Source of the DNA: Reyranella humidisoli | Lineage (GTDB): Bacteria; Pseudomonadota; Alphaproteobacteria; Reyranellales; Reyranellaceae | Assembly: GCF_019039055.1 (NCBI RefSeq) | Contig: NZ_JAHOPB010000001.1 | Span: forward strand, 1,674,001 to 1,738,000 | Length of the DNA: 64,000 nucleotides | Direction of reading: 5' to 3' | Shown here: positions 50,907-58,277 of the stretch, piece after piece | Numbering within the stretch: position 1 is the first letter of the stretch | How the letters are laid out: each line of letters opens with the position of its first letter | Notes under the pieces: generated by a model | The model's input: only the letters and a program-made list of their open reading frames with translations | Databases searched by the model: none | What the model was told of the DNA's origin: nothing | Made by a program: the position numbers and the translations under genes

Positions 50907-51359
50907 TCACCCCGGAATCTCCGGCTGGACGAGCTGGGCCAGCAAGGTCAGCGACTCCTGCCAGCCGAGGTAACAGGCCTCGGTCGGGATGACGGCGGGG
51001 ATGCCCTCCTGCACGATCTCGATCTCGGTGCCGACCGAGACCTTGCGCAGGACGATCGTGGTCTGCATCTCGCCGGGCAGGTTGGGATCGTCGAATGTGT
51101 CGGTGTGGCGGATGCGCTCGTTGGGCACCAGCTCGACGAAGGTGCCGCCGAAGGAATGGCTGTTGCCCGACGAGAAGTTGGTGAAGGACATGCGGTAGCC
51201 GCCGCCGATCCTCGCATCCATCGAATGGACGTGGCCGGTGAAGCCGTGCGGCGGCAGCCACTTGCACATGGCGTCGGCGTCGAGGAAGGCGCGGTAGATG
51301 CGTTCGGGCGGCGCGGTGAGGACTCGGTGGAAGCGGACGGTTCCGGTCTGGGTCGACAT
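50907..51359 (-). CDS. SRPBCC/AHSA1 domain protein
   Basis: A 150-residue START-like protein of the activator of Hsp90 ATPase (AHSA1) type. The N-terminal TGTVRFHRVLTAPPERIYRA and AFLDADAMCKWLPPHGFTGH, and the C-terminal CYLGWQESLTLLAQLVQPE, are characteristic. These proteins bind small hydrophobic ligands; many are paired with ArsR regulators, but none is adjacent here. A GGAGA box precedes the ATG. It is divergent from a small unknown gene. Confidence 0.88.
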   Translation of the reverse strand: MSTQTGTVRFHRVLTAPPERIYRAFLDADAMCKWLPPHGFTGHVHSMDARIGGGYRMSFTNFSSGNSHSFGGTFVELVPNERIRHTDTFDDPNLPGEMQTTIVLRKVSVGTEIEIVQEGIPAVIPTEACYLGWQESLTLLAQLVQPEIPG

Positions 51360-51443
51360 GGGCAGATTCTCCTTGGGCGCAGTCTGCCCCGGACAACGGC
51401 CACCTTCAAAATAGGTTCACGATTGGCGGGCATTAGTTCCGTC

Positions 51444-51638
51444 GTGCCGACCAAGCTCATCGACGTCTTCCTGCGCGACGAATATCTCCGCTCCTATTCG
51501 ATCGCGCTGGGCTTCGTGAACGCCCCGATCTTCGACCAGGACTACGTCGACCGCGCCCGCATCCAGATGCAGGCCGACGGCTGGTCGGCGGATGAAGTCC
51601 AACAGGCCCGCTTCGTCGTCCGCGACGAGGAGCGGTAG
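51444..51638 (+). CDS. Small hypothetical protein (about 64 aa)
   Basis: A short reading frame of normal codon composition, starting at GTG 51444 (VPTKLIDVFLRDEYLRSYSI) and ending VVRDEER. A TTG at 51423 is an alternative start; the ribosome-binding site is poor for both. The predicted structure is two or three helices. No family is recognised. It is divergent from the SRPBCC gene with 84 bp between, so they may share a promoter region. Confidence 0.45.
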   Translation: MPTKLIDVFLRDEYLRSYSIALGFVNAPIFDQDYVDRARIQMQADGWSADEVQQARFVVRDEER

Positions 51639-51698
51639 AGTCTTTCCGCTTCGAGTTCACCCACCACCACCTCATCCCGAGAGGCGGACCAATCACTG

Positions 51699-51812
51699 AC
51701 CTCATCCTGAGGAGCGCCCTACAGGGGCGCATCTCGAAGGATGGGCAACGGACGCGGTGCGCGTTCCCATGCTTCGAGACGCGGTCCCGGGGACCGCTCC
51801 TCAGCATGAGGT
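51699..51812. repeat. Repeat family B, copy 2
   Basis: Outer arms ACCTCATCCTGAGGAGC and GCTCCTCAGCATGAGGT, with inner GCGCCCTACAGGGGCGC hairpin, CTCGAAGGATGGGCA / CCCATGCTTCGAG arms and GGTCCCGGGGACC. A fragment of the left arm (ACCTCATCCCGAGAGG) is also present 30 bp before, at 51669. It lies upstream of the aldo/keto reductase stop. Confidence 0.88.
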
Positions 51813-51847
51813 TGGTGTTGTTGCTTTGATCGGACTTGGAAAGGCCG

Positions 51848-52813
51848 TCAGGCCTTCACCGGCCCCGGCAGGTCGAGCCCGACGCCGGTCAGGTGCCCGA
51901 AGGTCCGATGCAGCCGCTCGATTACCGGGGCGGGCAAAGGCGGCCGCAGGATCGACTCGATGTTGGCCTTCACATGCGCCCGATTGCCGGTGCCGAACAG
52001 GATCACGTCGGCGCCCTTCTCGTGGCGCGCGTAGCGGTAGGCCGCATCGGTGATGCTCTCCGCGCCGCCCTCGGCGACGAGGAAGGCGAGCGGGTCGCCA
52101 TCCGCGCTCCCCTGGGACAGCACCGACGCCTCGAGCCGCCCGTCCTCGACCAGCTTCGCGAACACGGCGCGGCGGTAGGCGTCGTTGCTGAAGATGTTGC
52201 GCACGACGAACATCAGCAGCGTGCCGATGCCGCGCCGTACGGTCACCGGAAACACCCTGGTGCGCGCGCCCTGGTTCACCAGGCTGTAGGCCAGCATGAT
52301 GACCTCCCACGGCGCCTCCTCGACGGCGCGCGCGAGCATCGCCTGCTCGGGATCGCGCGGACCCGTCTCGGTGAGGCCGACATGGCGCACCTTGCCCTGC
52401 TCCTTGAGCCGCAGCAGCGCCGGCGCCAGCACGTCGCGATGATGCTCGTAGGCCGCCGGCCCGACCGCGTGGAAATGGAAGATGTCGACATGGTCGAGCC
52501 GGAGCCGCTTCAGCGATGCCTCGACCTTCTGCGTCACCGTCTCTGCCGTGTCCTCGGTCTTGAACAGCGCCTTGGTCGAGATCACCAGCCTGTCGCGGTC
52601 ATAGGCCTTCACCGCCGCGCCCACGATCTCCTCGGTCCCATAGACCTCGGCCGTGTCAAGGAAGTTGACCCCCAGATCGATCGCCGCCCGCGCGACTCCC
52701 ACGCACTCGTCGAAACTCGCCCCGCGCCCCAGCCCGAGCCGGCTGTTGCCGCCGCAGCCGAGCCCGGCGACAGAGACGGTGAGGCCGGTGGTTCCGAGGG
52801 GGCGGGAATCCAT
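51848..52813 (-). CDS. Aldo/keto reductase family oxidoreductase
   Basis: A 321-residue TIM-barrel NADPH-dependent reductase. The catalytic tetrad is visible: Asp and Tyr in NFLDTAEVYGTEE, Lys in VISTKAL and His in IFHFHAVG. The variant resembles L-fucose/D-threo-aldose dehydrogenase-like AKRs. It reduces aldehydes/ketones or oxidises sugars. It is the last high-GC gene before the low-GC island at its 5' side. Confidence 0.9.
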   Translation of the reverse strand: MDSRPLGTTGLTVSVAGLGCGGNSRLGLGRGASFDECVGVARAAIDLGVNFLDTAEVYGTEEIVGAAVKAYDRDRLVISTKALFKTEDTAETVTQKVEASLKRLRLDHVDIFHFHAVGPAAYEHHRDVLAPALLRLKEQGKVRHVGLTETGPRDPEQAMLARAVEEAPWEVIMLAYSLVNQGARTRVFPVTVRRGIGTLLMFVVRNIFSNDAYRRAVFAKLVEDGRLEASVLSQGSADGDPLAFLVAEGGAESITDAAYRYARHEKGADVILFGTGNRAHVKANIESILRPPLPAPVIERLHRTFGHLTGVGLDLPGPVKA

Positions 52814-53096
52814 CAGGTGTTCCTGTTAGGCTTCGGTGGCAGACAAATAATGTAAACGACTACCTCTACGATTCTCAAATTCCCACAATGGCTGTGCGGA
52901 GCTTGTCTTCGGATAGCGCGCGATAGGAACGCTGAAACGCCGCGACTAATTACTCGATTGAGCAAATGGCGACTTGGGGAATATCCGCGGAATCCGGTTG
53001 GAACAAGCCACGACACAGCTTTTGATTGATACATTGACGGCTTTAGAAAGCCGAAAGCAGTGATGTCCAGCTGCGGAATACGAGTCATCCAACTAA

Positions 53097-53969
53097 ATGA
53101 GACCTGACATGAAGCTAATGCAATGTGTTGTTCCTGTTTTGAAAGATGACGAGAGAGGCGTCCCAAGAGCCGTCGGTTCTTGCGTACTTCTAGAGATTGC
53201 TGAGCAGTATTTCCTGCTATCAGCCGCTCATGTGCTTGATGAAACTGCTTCTAGTACGCTCTATCTGCCGGGTAGAAACAAGCTCATCGCAATTACCGGT
53301 CATAAGATCTGTAGTGTGGCTCCCAACGGTGATCGTGATCTTGACTGGATTGACGTTGGGTATGTTTGCTTGACTAAACAAGAAGCAGAAGAGGTCTCGA
53401 CGCAGTTCTTCTTCTTGCCTGTTGCATTTGTTGACACCGATGACATGGCGAGTCCGGGTTCTCACTATATTTTTTCCGGCTACCCAGCCACCGCTGTAAC
53501 AAGGCGATACCAAGCGAACGTATTCGATGGTCAGGTGCATACTTTTGTTGGCCGAAATTCTCCGTACCAAACGTATTGGAAGGCCGGGACCAATTTTCTC
53601 GCAAACGTCGTTGTTGGTTTTCAAGCTAAGAAGGCCAAAGATCAACTTGGCAAAATCGTAAGACCGAAAGACCGACAAGGAATGAGCGGCGGCGGCATAT
53701 GGGTAAGCAGCGGGTCAAATTTGATGCGAAACATTCCAACTCTTCGGCTTTGCGGAATAGGAATCGAGCATCAATCAAAGAATCAATGTTTGGTCGGCAC
53801 GCGCCTATTCGTTCTTTTGGAAATGATAAGAAGGGACTTCCCTCATCTCTCAAATGCAATTCCTACTAGTGCTGTGCTTGCGATAATCCCAACTTGGGCG
53901 CAGGAGGGAGAAATCCACGCGGCTAATCAATTTTCACGCACAAGGTTACCTCACCGCACGCGCATGTAA
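53097..53969 (+). CDS. Trypsin-like serine protease, cytoplasmic
   Basis: 290 residues with the chymotrypsin-fold triad in order: His45 in LLSAAHVLDE, Asp86 in DWIDVGYV and Ser197 in RQGMSGGGIW. There is no signal peptide or membrane segment, so it should act inside the cell, unlike most trypsins. A conserved FSGYPAT strand and LCGIGIEHQ after the serine fit the fold. The last 30 residues are basic. An alternative ATG is at 53109. Composition is AT-rich, unlike its neighbours. The stop at 53969 abuts the stop of the convergent ATPase-nuclease. Cytoplasmic trypsin-like proteases are frequent effectors of bacterial conflict systems; a defence role here is inferred. Confidence 0.78.
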   Translation: MRPDMKLMQCVVPVLKDDERGVPRAVGSCVLLEIAEQYFLLSAAHVLDETASSTLYLPGRNKLIAITGHKICSVAPNGDRDLDWIDVGYVCLTKQEAEEVSTQFFFLPVAFVDTDDMASPGSHYIFSGYPATAVTRRYQANVFDGQVHTFVGRNSPYQTYWKAGTNFLANVVVGFQAKKAKDQLGKIVRPKDRQGMSGGGIWVSSGSNLMRNIPTLRLCGIGIEHQSKNQCLVGTRLFVLLEMIRRDFPHLSNAIPTSAVLAIIPTWAQEGEIHAANQFSRTRLPHRTRM

Positions 53970-55988
53970 TCATTCGCCGCTCTCAAGGCTCGCGGTTGGC
54001 AAATTGACTCGCGCCATTTTCGCGTCGTTACCTTGCTCTTCGCCAGCGGGAACAATTCTGCTTAGATCCAATTCTCGCTGCCGTGGTTGCTGGGGGCTCA
54101 TGTAAGTCTCCGGGTCTATACCGCGATCTCTTAGAAATGGCGCGTCACGAAGTTTGTCGCGAAGACCAAGCATGCGCTTTTCAGCTCTCTTTATGAAAGT
54201 TGAATAAGTCATGGCGCGAATAGTTACCCGGCCATTCAGCTTCGTCTCGTCTGCTGCTTCTTCTGGATCTATCTTGGAGCCCAGTACGTAACAAGTCGTT
54301 GTCGCAGCGTCCGTTAATAAGCCCCTCGCAATAAGTTCTTTCACATATTGCCATGGCTGCTGCTTTTCCTCGGCGCCAATCAACACACCGGGCTTCTTGA
54401 TCTCTGCAATGACGAGGCGGGACACGCCGTCAACCTCATGTCCAAGGTCATGAGAGTCGCGACTGTAAAAGCCGACGCTACCATCGGGTAGAATCACGAA
54501 GTCAGGCCGTAATTTGCTGCCCCGCTCCTTACTGCCGAAGATCTTGCTGATAACCTCAGTCATGCCGCGGTTGCTTGTAAACTCCAGACTTTCGAACTCC
54601 GGACCGAATACCCAAAGACTGCGATCGAATAGTGGCTGCAGATCGCTAACTTCCTTCATGGTTTCGTCGCGGAGCTTTTGGTCGAGTTCTTCGATCAACT
54701 TAAGCCGCTGCGCTATCTCATCGAGGGCCAACTTGGCTGTACGAACAGTCCAGTCAACGAGCAGTGCGTGCAGTTCATCCAAGTCGCCCGGCTTCATCTC
54801 GTGCAGTTTGGCGATGAGTTCGTACTTGGAGGTTGCCAGCTCCAGATTGGCAAGCACTCCGGCGACTTGCTCGACGGTGTCTTCGTTCATGGACGGACAG
54901 GCATCGACGACGCGATCGACAAAATCGTTCCAGCGATCCCGGCTTATCGGCGGCAGTTTGGCTACTGTATGCGCCAGTGTCTCTCGAACCGCTTCCTTCG
55001 TTTCCCTGCGTCGATCTGCATTGATCTCGCTGAGATACTCCCGAATCTTAGAATGCAGTATCGGTTGGGTCGCACGCCAAGCGTTGCCCTCCGGAGAAAA
55101 CCCTGACCAATCTGGCTTTACCTCGCCGGCCAAAAAATCGGCCCGTACAATGAATATAAACCGCTTGGCCTCGCTGCTTCGCCCATCGACAAGACGTTCC
55201 TGATCAAAGCCAGTCCAGCCGGGGGTCCCAACAATGCGGTTGTTCACGCGCCAAGCAATGCCGTGTTGGCGTGTCGTCTTGTCCGCCTTTTGCGTATCGA
55301 TGACAGCGAGGTTTGCTATTCCGAAGCCTGGTACCTCTACGTCAATCACGCGTCGTTGTGCGATAGGTATGTCATCGAAAGTGACTTTGGTGCCGTTGAT
55401 CGTGACGACAAAGTTGGGATCCGCCAGAAAGCGCGTTCCGACTACTTCACGCGCTTCTTCGGGCGTCATCGCGAGTGGCCGGGGATCTAGCGCCGCGATT
55501 TCCGTTCCATGCCCATCGATATCGGCTTCGGCCTTCAGGCGCTTAATAGTGAATGGTTGGCCTTCGCCGCGGCGGACTTCGAATGCGACTGCCTTCCCGT
55601 CGCGCCATGTTCGGACGCGATATGCCTCGCAGAAGCGGAATGCAGCGTGTCGGCCTTTTCCGTTACGTCCATAGGCCGTCCGTGGACGCAATTCCGAAAG
55701 CTCTGATGGTGGCTGTGACACCTCTCCTTCGTCGCGCAGGCGATTATAATCCAGCGTCTTCCAGCGTGTCTGGAATTGTGCTTCCGTCATGCCTTTCCCA
55801 TTGTCTGAAATGGAAAATGGGGCATCGGTGGCTCGTTCTGGCCAAACAATATCGACCTGCGTTGCCCATGCATCCCAAGAGTTAGCAACCAGCTCGACGA
55901 GTGCGACCGCAGGATCGGCAATAATCGCCCCCGCGTGCCGATCCATAAATCTGTTGTCGAAGAGTAGCCCTGGTTGTTTGGCCATCAT
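53970..55988 (-). CDS. GHKL (Hsp90/MORC-type) ATPase fused to Shedu-like PD-(D/E)XK nuclease
   Basis: 672 residues. The N-terminal GHKL ATPase (about 1-200) has the N-box Glu32-x3-Asn36-x2-Asp39 in VELVANSWDA, the G1 motif SDNGKGM (Asp62) and the G2 loop YGRNGKGRHAAF. A transducer-like region (about 200-320) and helical part follow. The C-terminal half carries LWVFGPEFES, then a PD-(D/E)XK core: Asp496 in RPDFVIL, Glu529 and Lys531 in VIAEIKKPG, and a QxxxY helix (Gln544, Tyr548). This arrangement resembles DUF4263/Shedu defence nucleases. ATG 55988 is chosen; ATG 55985 and 56003 are alternatives. Low GC suggests transfer. Confidence 0.8.
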   Translation of the reverse strand: MMAKQPGLLFDNRFMDRHAGAIIADPAVALVELVANSWDAWATQVDIVWPERATDAPFSISDNGKGMTEAQFQTRWKTLDYNRLRDEGEVSQPPSELSELRPRTAYGRNGKGRHAAFRFCEAYRVRTWRDGKAVAFEVRRGEGQPFTIKRLKAEADIDGHGTEIAALDPRPLAMTPEEAREVVGTRFLADPNFVVTINGTKVTFDDIPIAQRRVIDVEVPGFGIANLAVIDTQKADKTTRQHGIAWRVNNRIVGTPGWTGFDQERLVDGRSSEAKRFIFIVRADFLAGEVKPDWSGFSPEGNAWRATQPILHSKIREYLSEINADRRRETKEAVRETLAHTVAKLPPISRDRWNDFVDRVVDACPSMNEDTVEQVAGVLANLELATSKYELIAKLHEMKPGDLDELHALLVDWTVRTAKLALDEIAQRLKLIEELDQKLRDETMKEVSDLQPLFDRSLWVFGPEFESLEFTSNRGMTEVISKIFGSKERGSKLRPDFVILPDGSVGFYSRDSHDLGHEVDGVSRLVIAEIKKPGVLIGAEEKQQPWQYVKELIARGLLTDAATTTCYVLGSKIDPEEAADETKLNGRVTIRAMTYSTFIKRAEKRMLGLRDKLRDAPFLRDRGIDPETYMSPQQPRQRELDLSRIVPAGEEQGNDAKMARVNLPTASLESGE

Positions 55989-56193
55989 TCCCCCGGCACA
56001 CATCCTAGCGAGCCGGCATCATCGGGTCTATGCGAGCGGAACTGCGCTGACCGTACGGGCTACTGTGCTCCATCGGCGTAGCGGCTTGTTGGCGTACTCA
56101 ACCAAGCCGACCACTTTTGACAGCACTGCAAGCGGAGATCTGTATCGACAACTGGCGCGGGTCAGACAAAAGCACCAAGGTCCAGATGCTTCG

Positions 56194-56910
56194 CTATTGT
56201 GGCGTGCTTCGGCCGTAGTACTCCGCCAACCCCTCCAACGCCGCCTCCCCATCTCCTTTGAACGTCGGTCCGTGCATCAGCGCGATCGTCGTCGGCTTCA
56301 GTGCCGCCAGCCGGCGTAGCGTCGGTGCGGCCATCGGCGTCGGCGGCATGAAGGGCAGGCGCTCGGCGACCGCGATAGCGGGGGCGACGATGTCGCTTTC
56401 GGTGGTGGGATCGGCGGGGCCGGTCTGGGTGAAGAGGTCGCTGCTGAACAGCGTGCCGGTCGTCTCCTCGTAGATCAGGCCGGCGTCCCAGTTGTGCGGG
56501 ACGTGCGGCGTGTCGAGCCAGCGCACCCGCTTGCCGCCGAGGTCGAGCACCTCGTTGTCCTGGAGCGCGCGCGGCGGGCGATCGGCCATGTCGCTCAGCC
56601 AGATGTTGCAGCCGGTCAGGCCGTGCGCCGGCTGGGCGTTGGGCGCGGCGGCGAGCCACTGGTTGAGCGCGCCGCTTTCGTCGCCCTCGGCGTGCGAGCA
56701 GGTCGTCCAGCGCAGTTTGCTGAGCGGGATCACGGTCTTCACCGCCTCGACGATCAGCGGGAAGAGGCTGCGCTGGCCGTAGTGGAACAGCAGCGGCTCG
56801 TCGGCGTCGATCAGGAACTGGTTGAAGGTAAAGCCGGTCGGGCCGACGTTGGGCACGAAGGTCGAGAGCCGGTAGATGCTGGGCGCGATCTCGGCGACGG
56901 TGGTTCTCAT
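56194..56910 (-). CDS. Metallo-beta-lactamase-fold protein with diiron (FprA/ODP-like) ligand set
   Basis: 238 residues. The metal motif is H73-x-E75-x-D77-E (SHAEGDESG) rather than the HxHxDH of hydrolases. Further ligands are in TPHVPHNWDAG, FSSDLF (Asp158) and LMHGPTF (His213). His-x-Glu-x-Asp plus His/Asp/His is the iron set of flavodiiron and ODP oxygen-binding proteins; no flavodoxin domain is attached. It may therefore bind O2 or NO, or be a sensor. AAGGAGA precedes ATG 56910. It is the first high-GC gene after the island. Confidence 0.85.
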   Translation of the reverse strand: MRTTVAEIAPSIYRLSTFVPNVGPTGFTFNQFLIDADEPLLFHYGQRSLFPLIVEAVKTVIPLSKLRWTTCSHAEGDESGALNQWLAAAPNAQPAHGLTGCNIWLSDMADRPPRALQDNEVLDLGGKRVRWLDTPHVPHNWDAGLIYEETTGTLFSSDLFTQTGPADPTTESDIVAPAIAVAERLPFMPPTPMAAPTLRRLAALKPTTIALMHGPTFKGDGEAALEGLAEYYGRSTPQ

Positions 56911-56924
56911 CGCGGTCTCCTTGG

Positions 56925-57062
56925 GGGCCGAGCGAAGCTCGGCCCGTGGAGCGGCAGGACATTGCCTTGGCAATGTCCGAGAGCGCTGAAGGAAGAGGGA
57001 TCACGGAGGCTCTGACCCCTCCGTCGCGTATGACGCGACACCTCCCCCTTTGAAGGGGGAGG
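56925..57062 (+). repeat. Repeat family A, copy 7 (half copy plus module)
   Basis: Starts with GGGCCGAGC..GCTCGGCCC and GGACATTGCC..GGCAATGTCC hairpins, then GAAGGAAGAGGGATCAC and the right half of family A (TGACCCCTCCGTCGCG, TGACGCGACA, CCTCCCCCTT..AAGGGGGAGG). Compare copy 4 at 39750. It lies between the MBL-fold gene and the Asp-box gene. Confidence 0.85.
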
Positions 57063-57072
57063 AGCATGATTC

Positions 57073-58041
57073 CTACGGCAGCGGCTGCCAGATCGTGCTG
57101 CGGACCTCGCCGAACTCGCGCGGCAGCTTGGTCCAGGTCTCGCCGCCGTCGGTCGAGCGGAAGAGCTGGCCGAGGTTGGAGCAGACGAAGATCAGCTTCG
57201 GGTTCGAGGGATGCGTCGCCACCGTCCACGGCGTCGAGTTGAGCTCGCCCGGCAGGTTGGCGTCCTGCCAGTGGGCGCCATGGTCGGTGCTGCGCAGCAG
57301 CCGGCCGGTCGAGCCCGGCGGGCCGTTGCCGTTGGTCAGGAACACCGTCGCGTCGCCGTCGGCGCGGGGCACGATGGTGCGGGTGTACTGCCAGGGCGAG
57401 TCGAGTTCCTGGAAGGCGAAGGTCTCGCCATTGTCGCGGCTCAGGTTCAGGCCGCGGTTGGTCGTGGCATAGACCAGCTTCGAGCCGTTGCGGATCACGG
57501 CGAGGCCGTGGATGTCCTCGGAGTTGATGCCCTGGCCCACCTTCTTCCAGGTGCGGCCGCGATCGGTCGAGCGGTGTACGCCGTCGATCTCGACGCCGGC
57601 CCACAGCGTGTCCTTGTCGACCGGATCGAAGATGATTTGAGTGACGCGCGGCTTGCCCACGAAGATGCAGGCGTCGGCGAAGGAGCCCTGTGCGGGCGTG
57701 AAGCTTTTGCCGCCGTCGGTCGAGACGAAGATGTGGGCGGGCTGGGTGCCGACCACGATGAGGTCGGGATCGTCCGGCGCCTGCGCCATCGCCCAGATGT
57801 CGTACTCGTCCAGCACCGAGGGCAGGTGCGTCCATTTCTGGTCGCCCTCGTTCCAGCGGTAGAGGCCGGAATCGGTGCCGGCCAGCACTTCGCCCGGCCG
57901 CTTGGGATGCGCCGACAGCGCCCAGACGCGCGCCTCGAGATAGAGGCCGGATTCGATATAGGGCCGGATCCAGGTCTCGCCGTCGTCGCGGCTGAACCAC
58001 ACGGACATGCCGGCGGTGCCGACACAGAGCAGGTTGGGCAT
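57073..58041 (-). CDS. Asp-box (BNR/sortilin-like) beta-propeller protein
   Basis: 322 residues. Six Asp-box motifs of the form Ser-x-Asp-x-Gly-x-Thr/Ser-Trp/Phe are seen: SRDDGETW, STDGGKSF, STDRGRTW, SRDNGETF, STDHGAHW and STDGGETW. They mark the hairpins of a six-bladed propeller as in sialidases and Vps10 domains. No signal peptide and no sialidase RIP/Arg triad are evident, so enzymatic function is doubtful; it may be a cytoplasmic scaffold or hydrolase of unknown type. Confidence 0.88.
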   Translation of the reverse strand: MPNLLCVGTAGMSVWFSRDDGETWIRPYIESGLYLEARVWALSAHPKRPGEVLAGTDSGLYRWNEGDQKWTHLPSVLDEYDIWAMAQAPDDPDLIVVGTQPAHIFVSTDGGKSFTPAQGSFADACIFVGKPRVTQIIFDPVDKDTLWAGVEIDGVHRSTDRGRTWKKVGQGINSEDIHGLAVIRNGSKLVYATTNRGLNLSRDNGETFAFQELDSPWQYTRTIVPRADGDATVFLTNGNGPPGSTGRLLRSTDHGAHWQDANLPGELNSTPWTVATHPSNPKLIFVCSNLGQLFRSTDGGETWTKLPREFGEVRSTIWQPLP

Positions 58042-58087
58042 TCGAGTCCTCCGTTCGGCGCCCTCATTGGGTGGGGCCGCCGCATCA

Positions 58088-58152
58088 AGGATCCTTCGCT
58101 GCGCTCAGGATGACAGGGAAGTGTCATCCCGAACGAAGAGAGGGATCCTTCT
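58088..58152. repeat. Repeat family E (inverted repeat)
   Basis: AGGATCCTTCGCTGCGCTCA and GGATGACA at the left face TGTCATCCCGAACGAAGAGA and GGGATCCTT at the right, around a short centre. This palindrome type is common between genes of many alphaproteobacteria. It lies upstream of the TRAP operon. Confidence 0.8.
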
Positions 58153-58277
58153 CGCCCATTGAAGGCCGCGGCGACCTCGCAGGCAAGCCGGCCGTGCCCT
58201 TGCCACTCCGCGCGAATTGAACGACAGTCATGGCAACTGCGCCATGGGGTTACAGGCGCGGAACAGGGAGCTTTGAG

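Larger units (their letters stand above)
52820..56190. other. Low-GC genomic island carrying a protease/ATPase-nuclease cassette
   Basis: Base composition falls from about two-thirds GC to near 45-52% from just after the aldo/keto reductase start and returns to high GC in the metallo-beta-lactamase gene. Codon usage changes with it (many A/T-ending codons, for example AAT, GAA, TTT). The region holds two genes that converge without a gap. The 283 bp before the protease and about 200 bp after the ATPase start contain no recognisable gene. No integrase, tRNA or direct repeats mark the ends. Confidence 0.8.

Noticed and set aside
50826-51443. Long plus-strand frame running into the small gene at 51444
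   Set aside because: Most of it is opposite the SRPBCC gene, which has clear AHSA1 motifs; only the last 64 codons beyond that gene might be coding.
52813-53166. Minus-strand frame of about 117 codons before the protease
   Set aside because: It overlaps the protease start and the promoter area, has no good start signal and no recognisable motif; the frame exists because the region is AT-rich and stop-free by chance.
4111-57062. Family A repeats as a possible CRISPR array
   Set aside because: Copies are dispersed over 53 kb between genes, each is itself a set of hairpins, there are no regular spacers and no cas genes.
57073-58041. Asp-box protein as a sialidase
   Set aside because: Asp-boxes alone do not show sialidase function; the arginine triad, the FRIP motif and a signal peptide are not seen.
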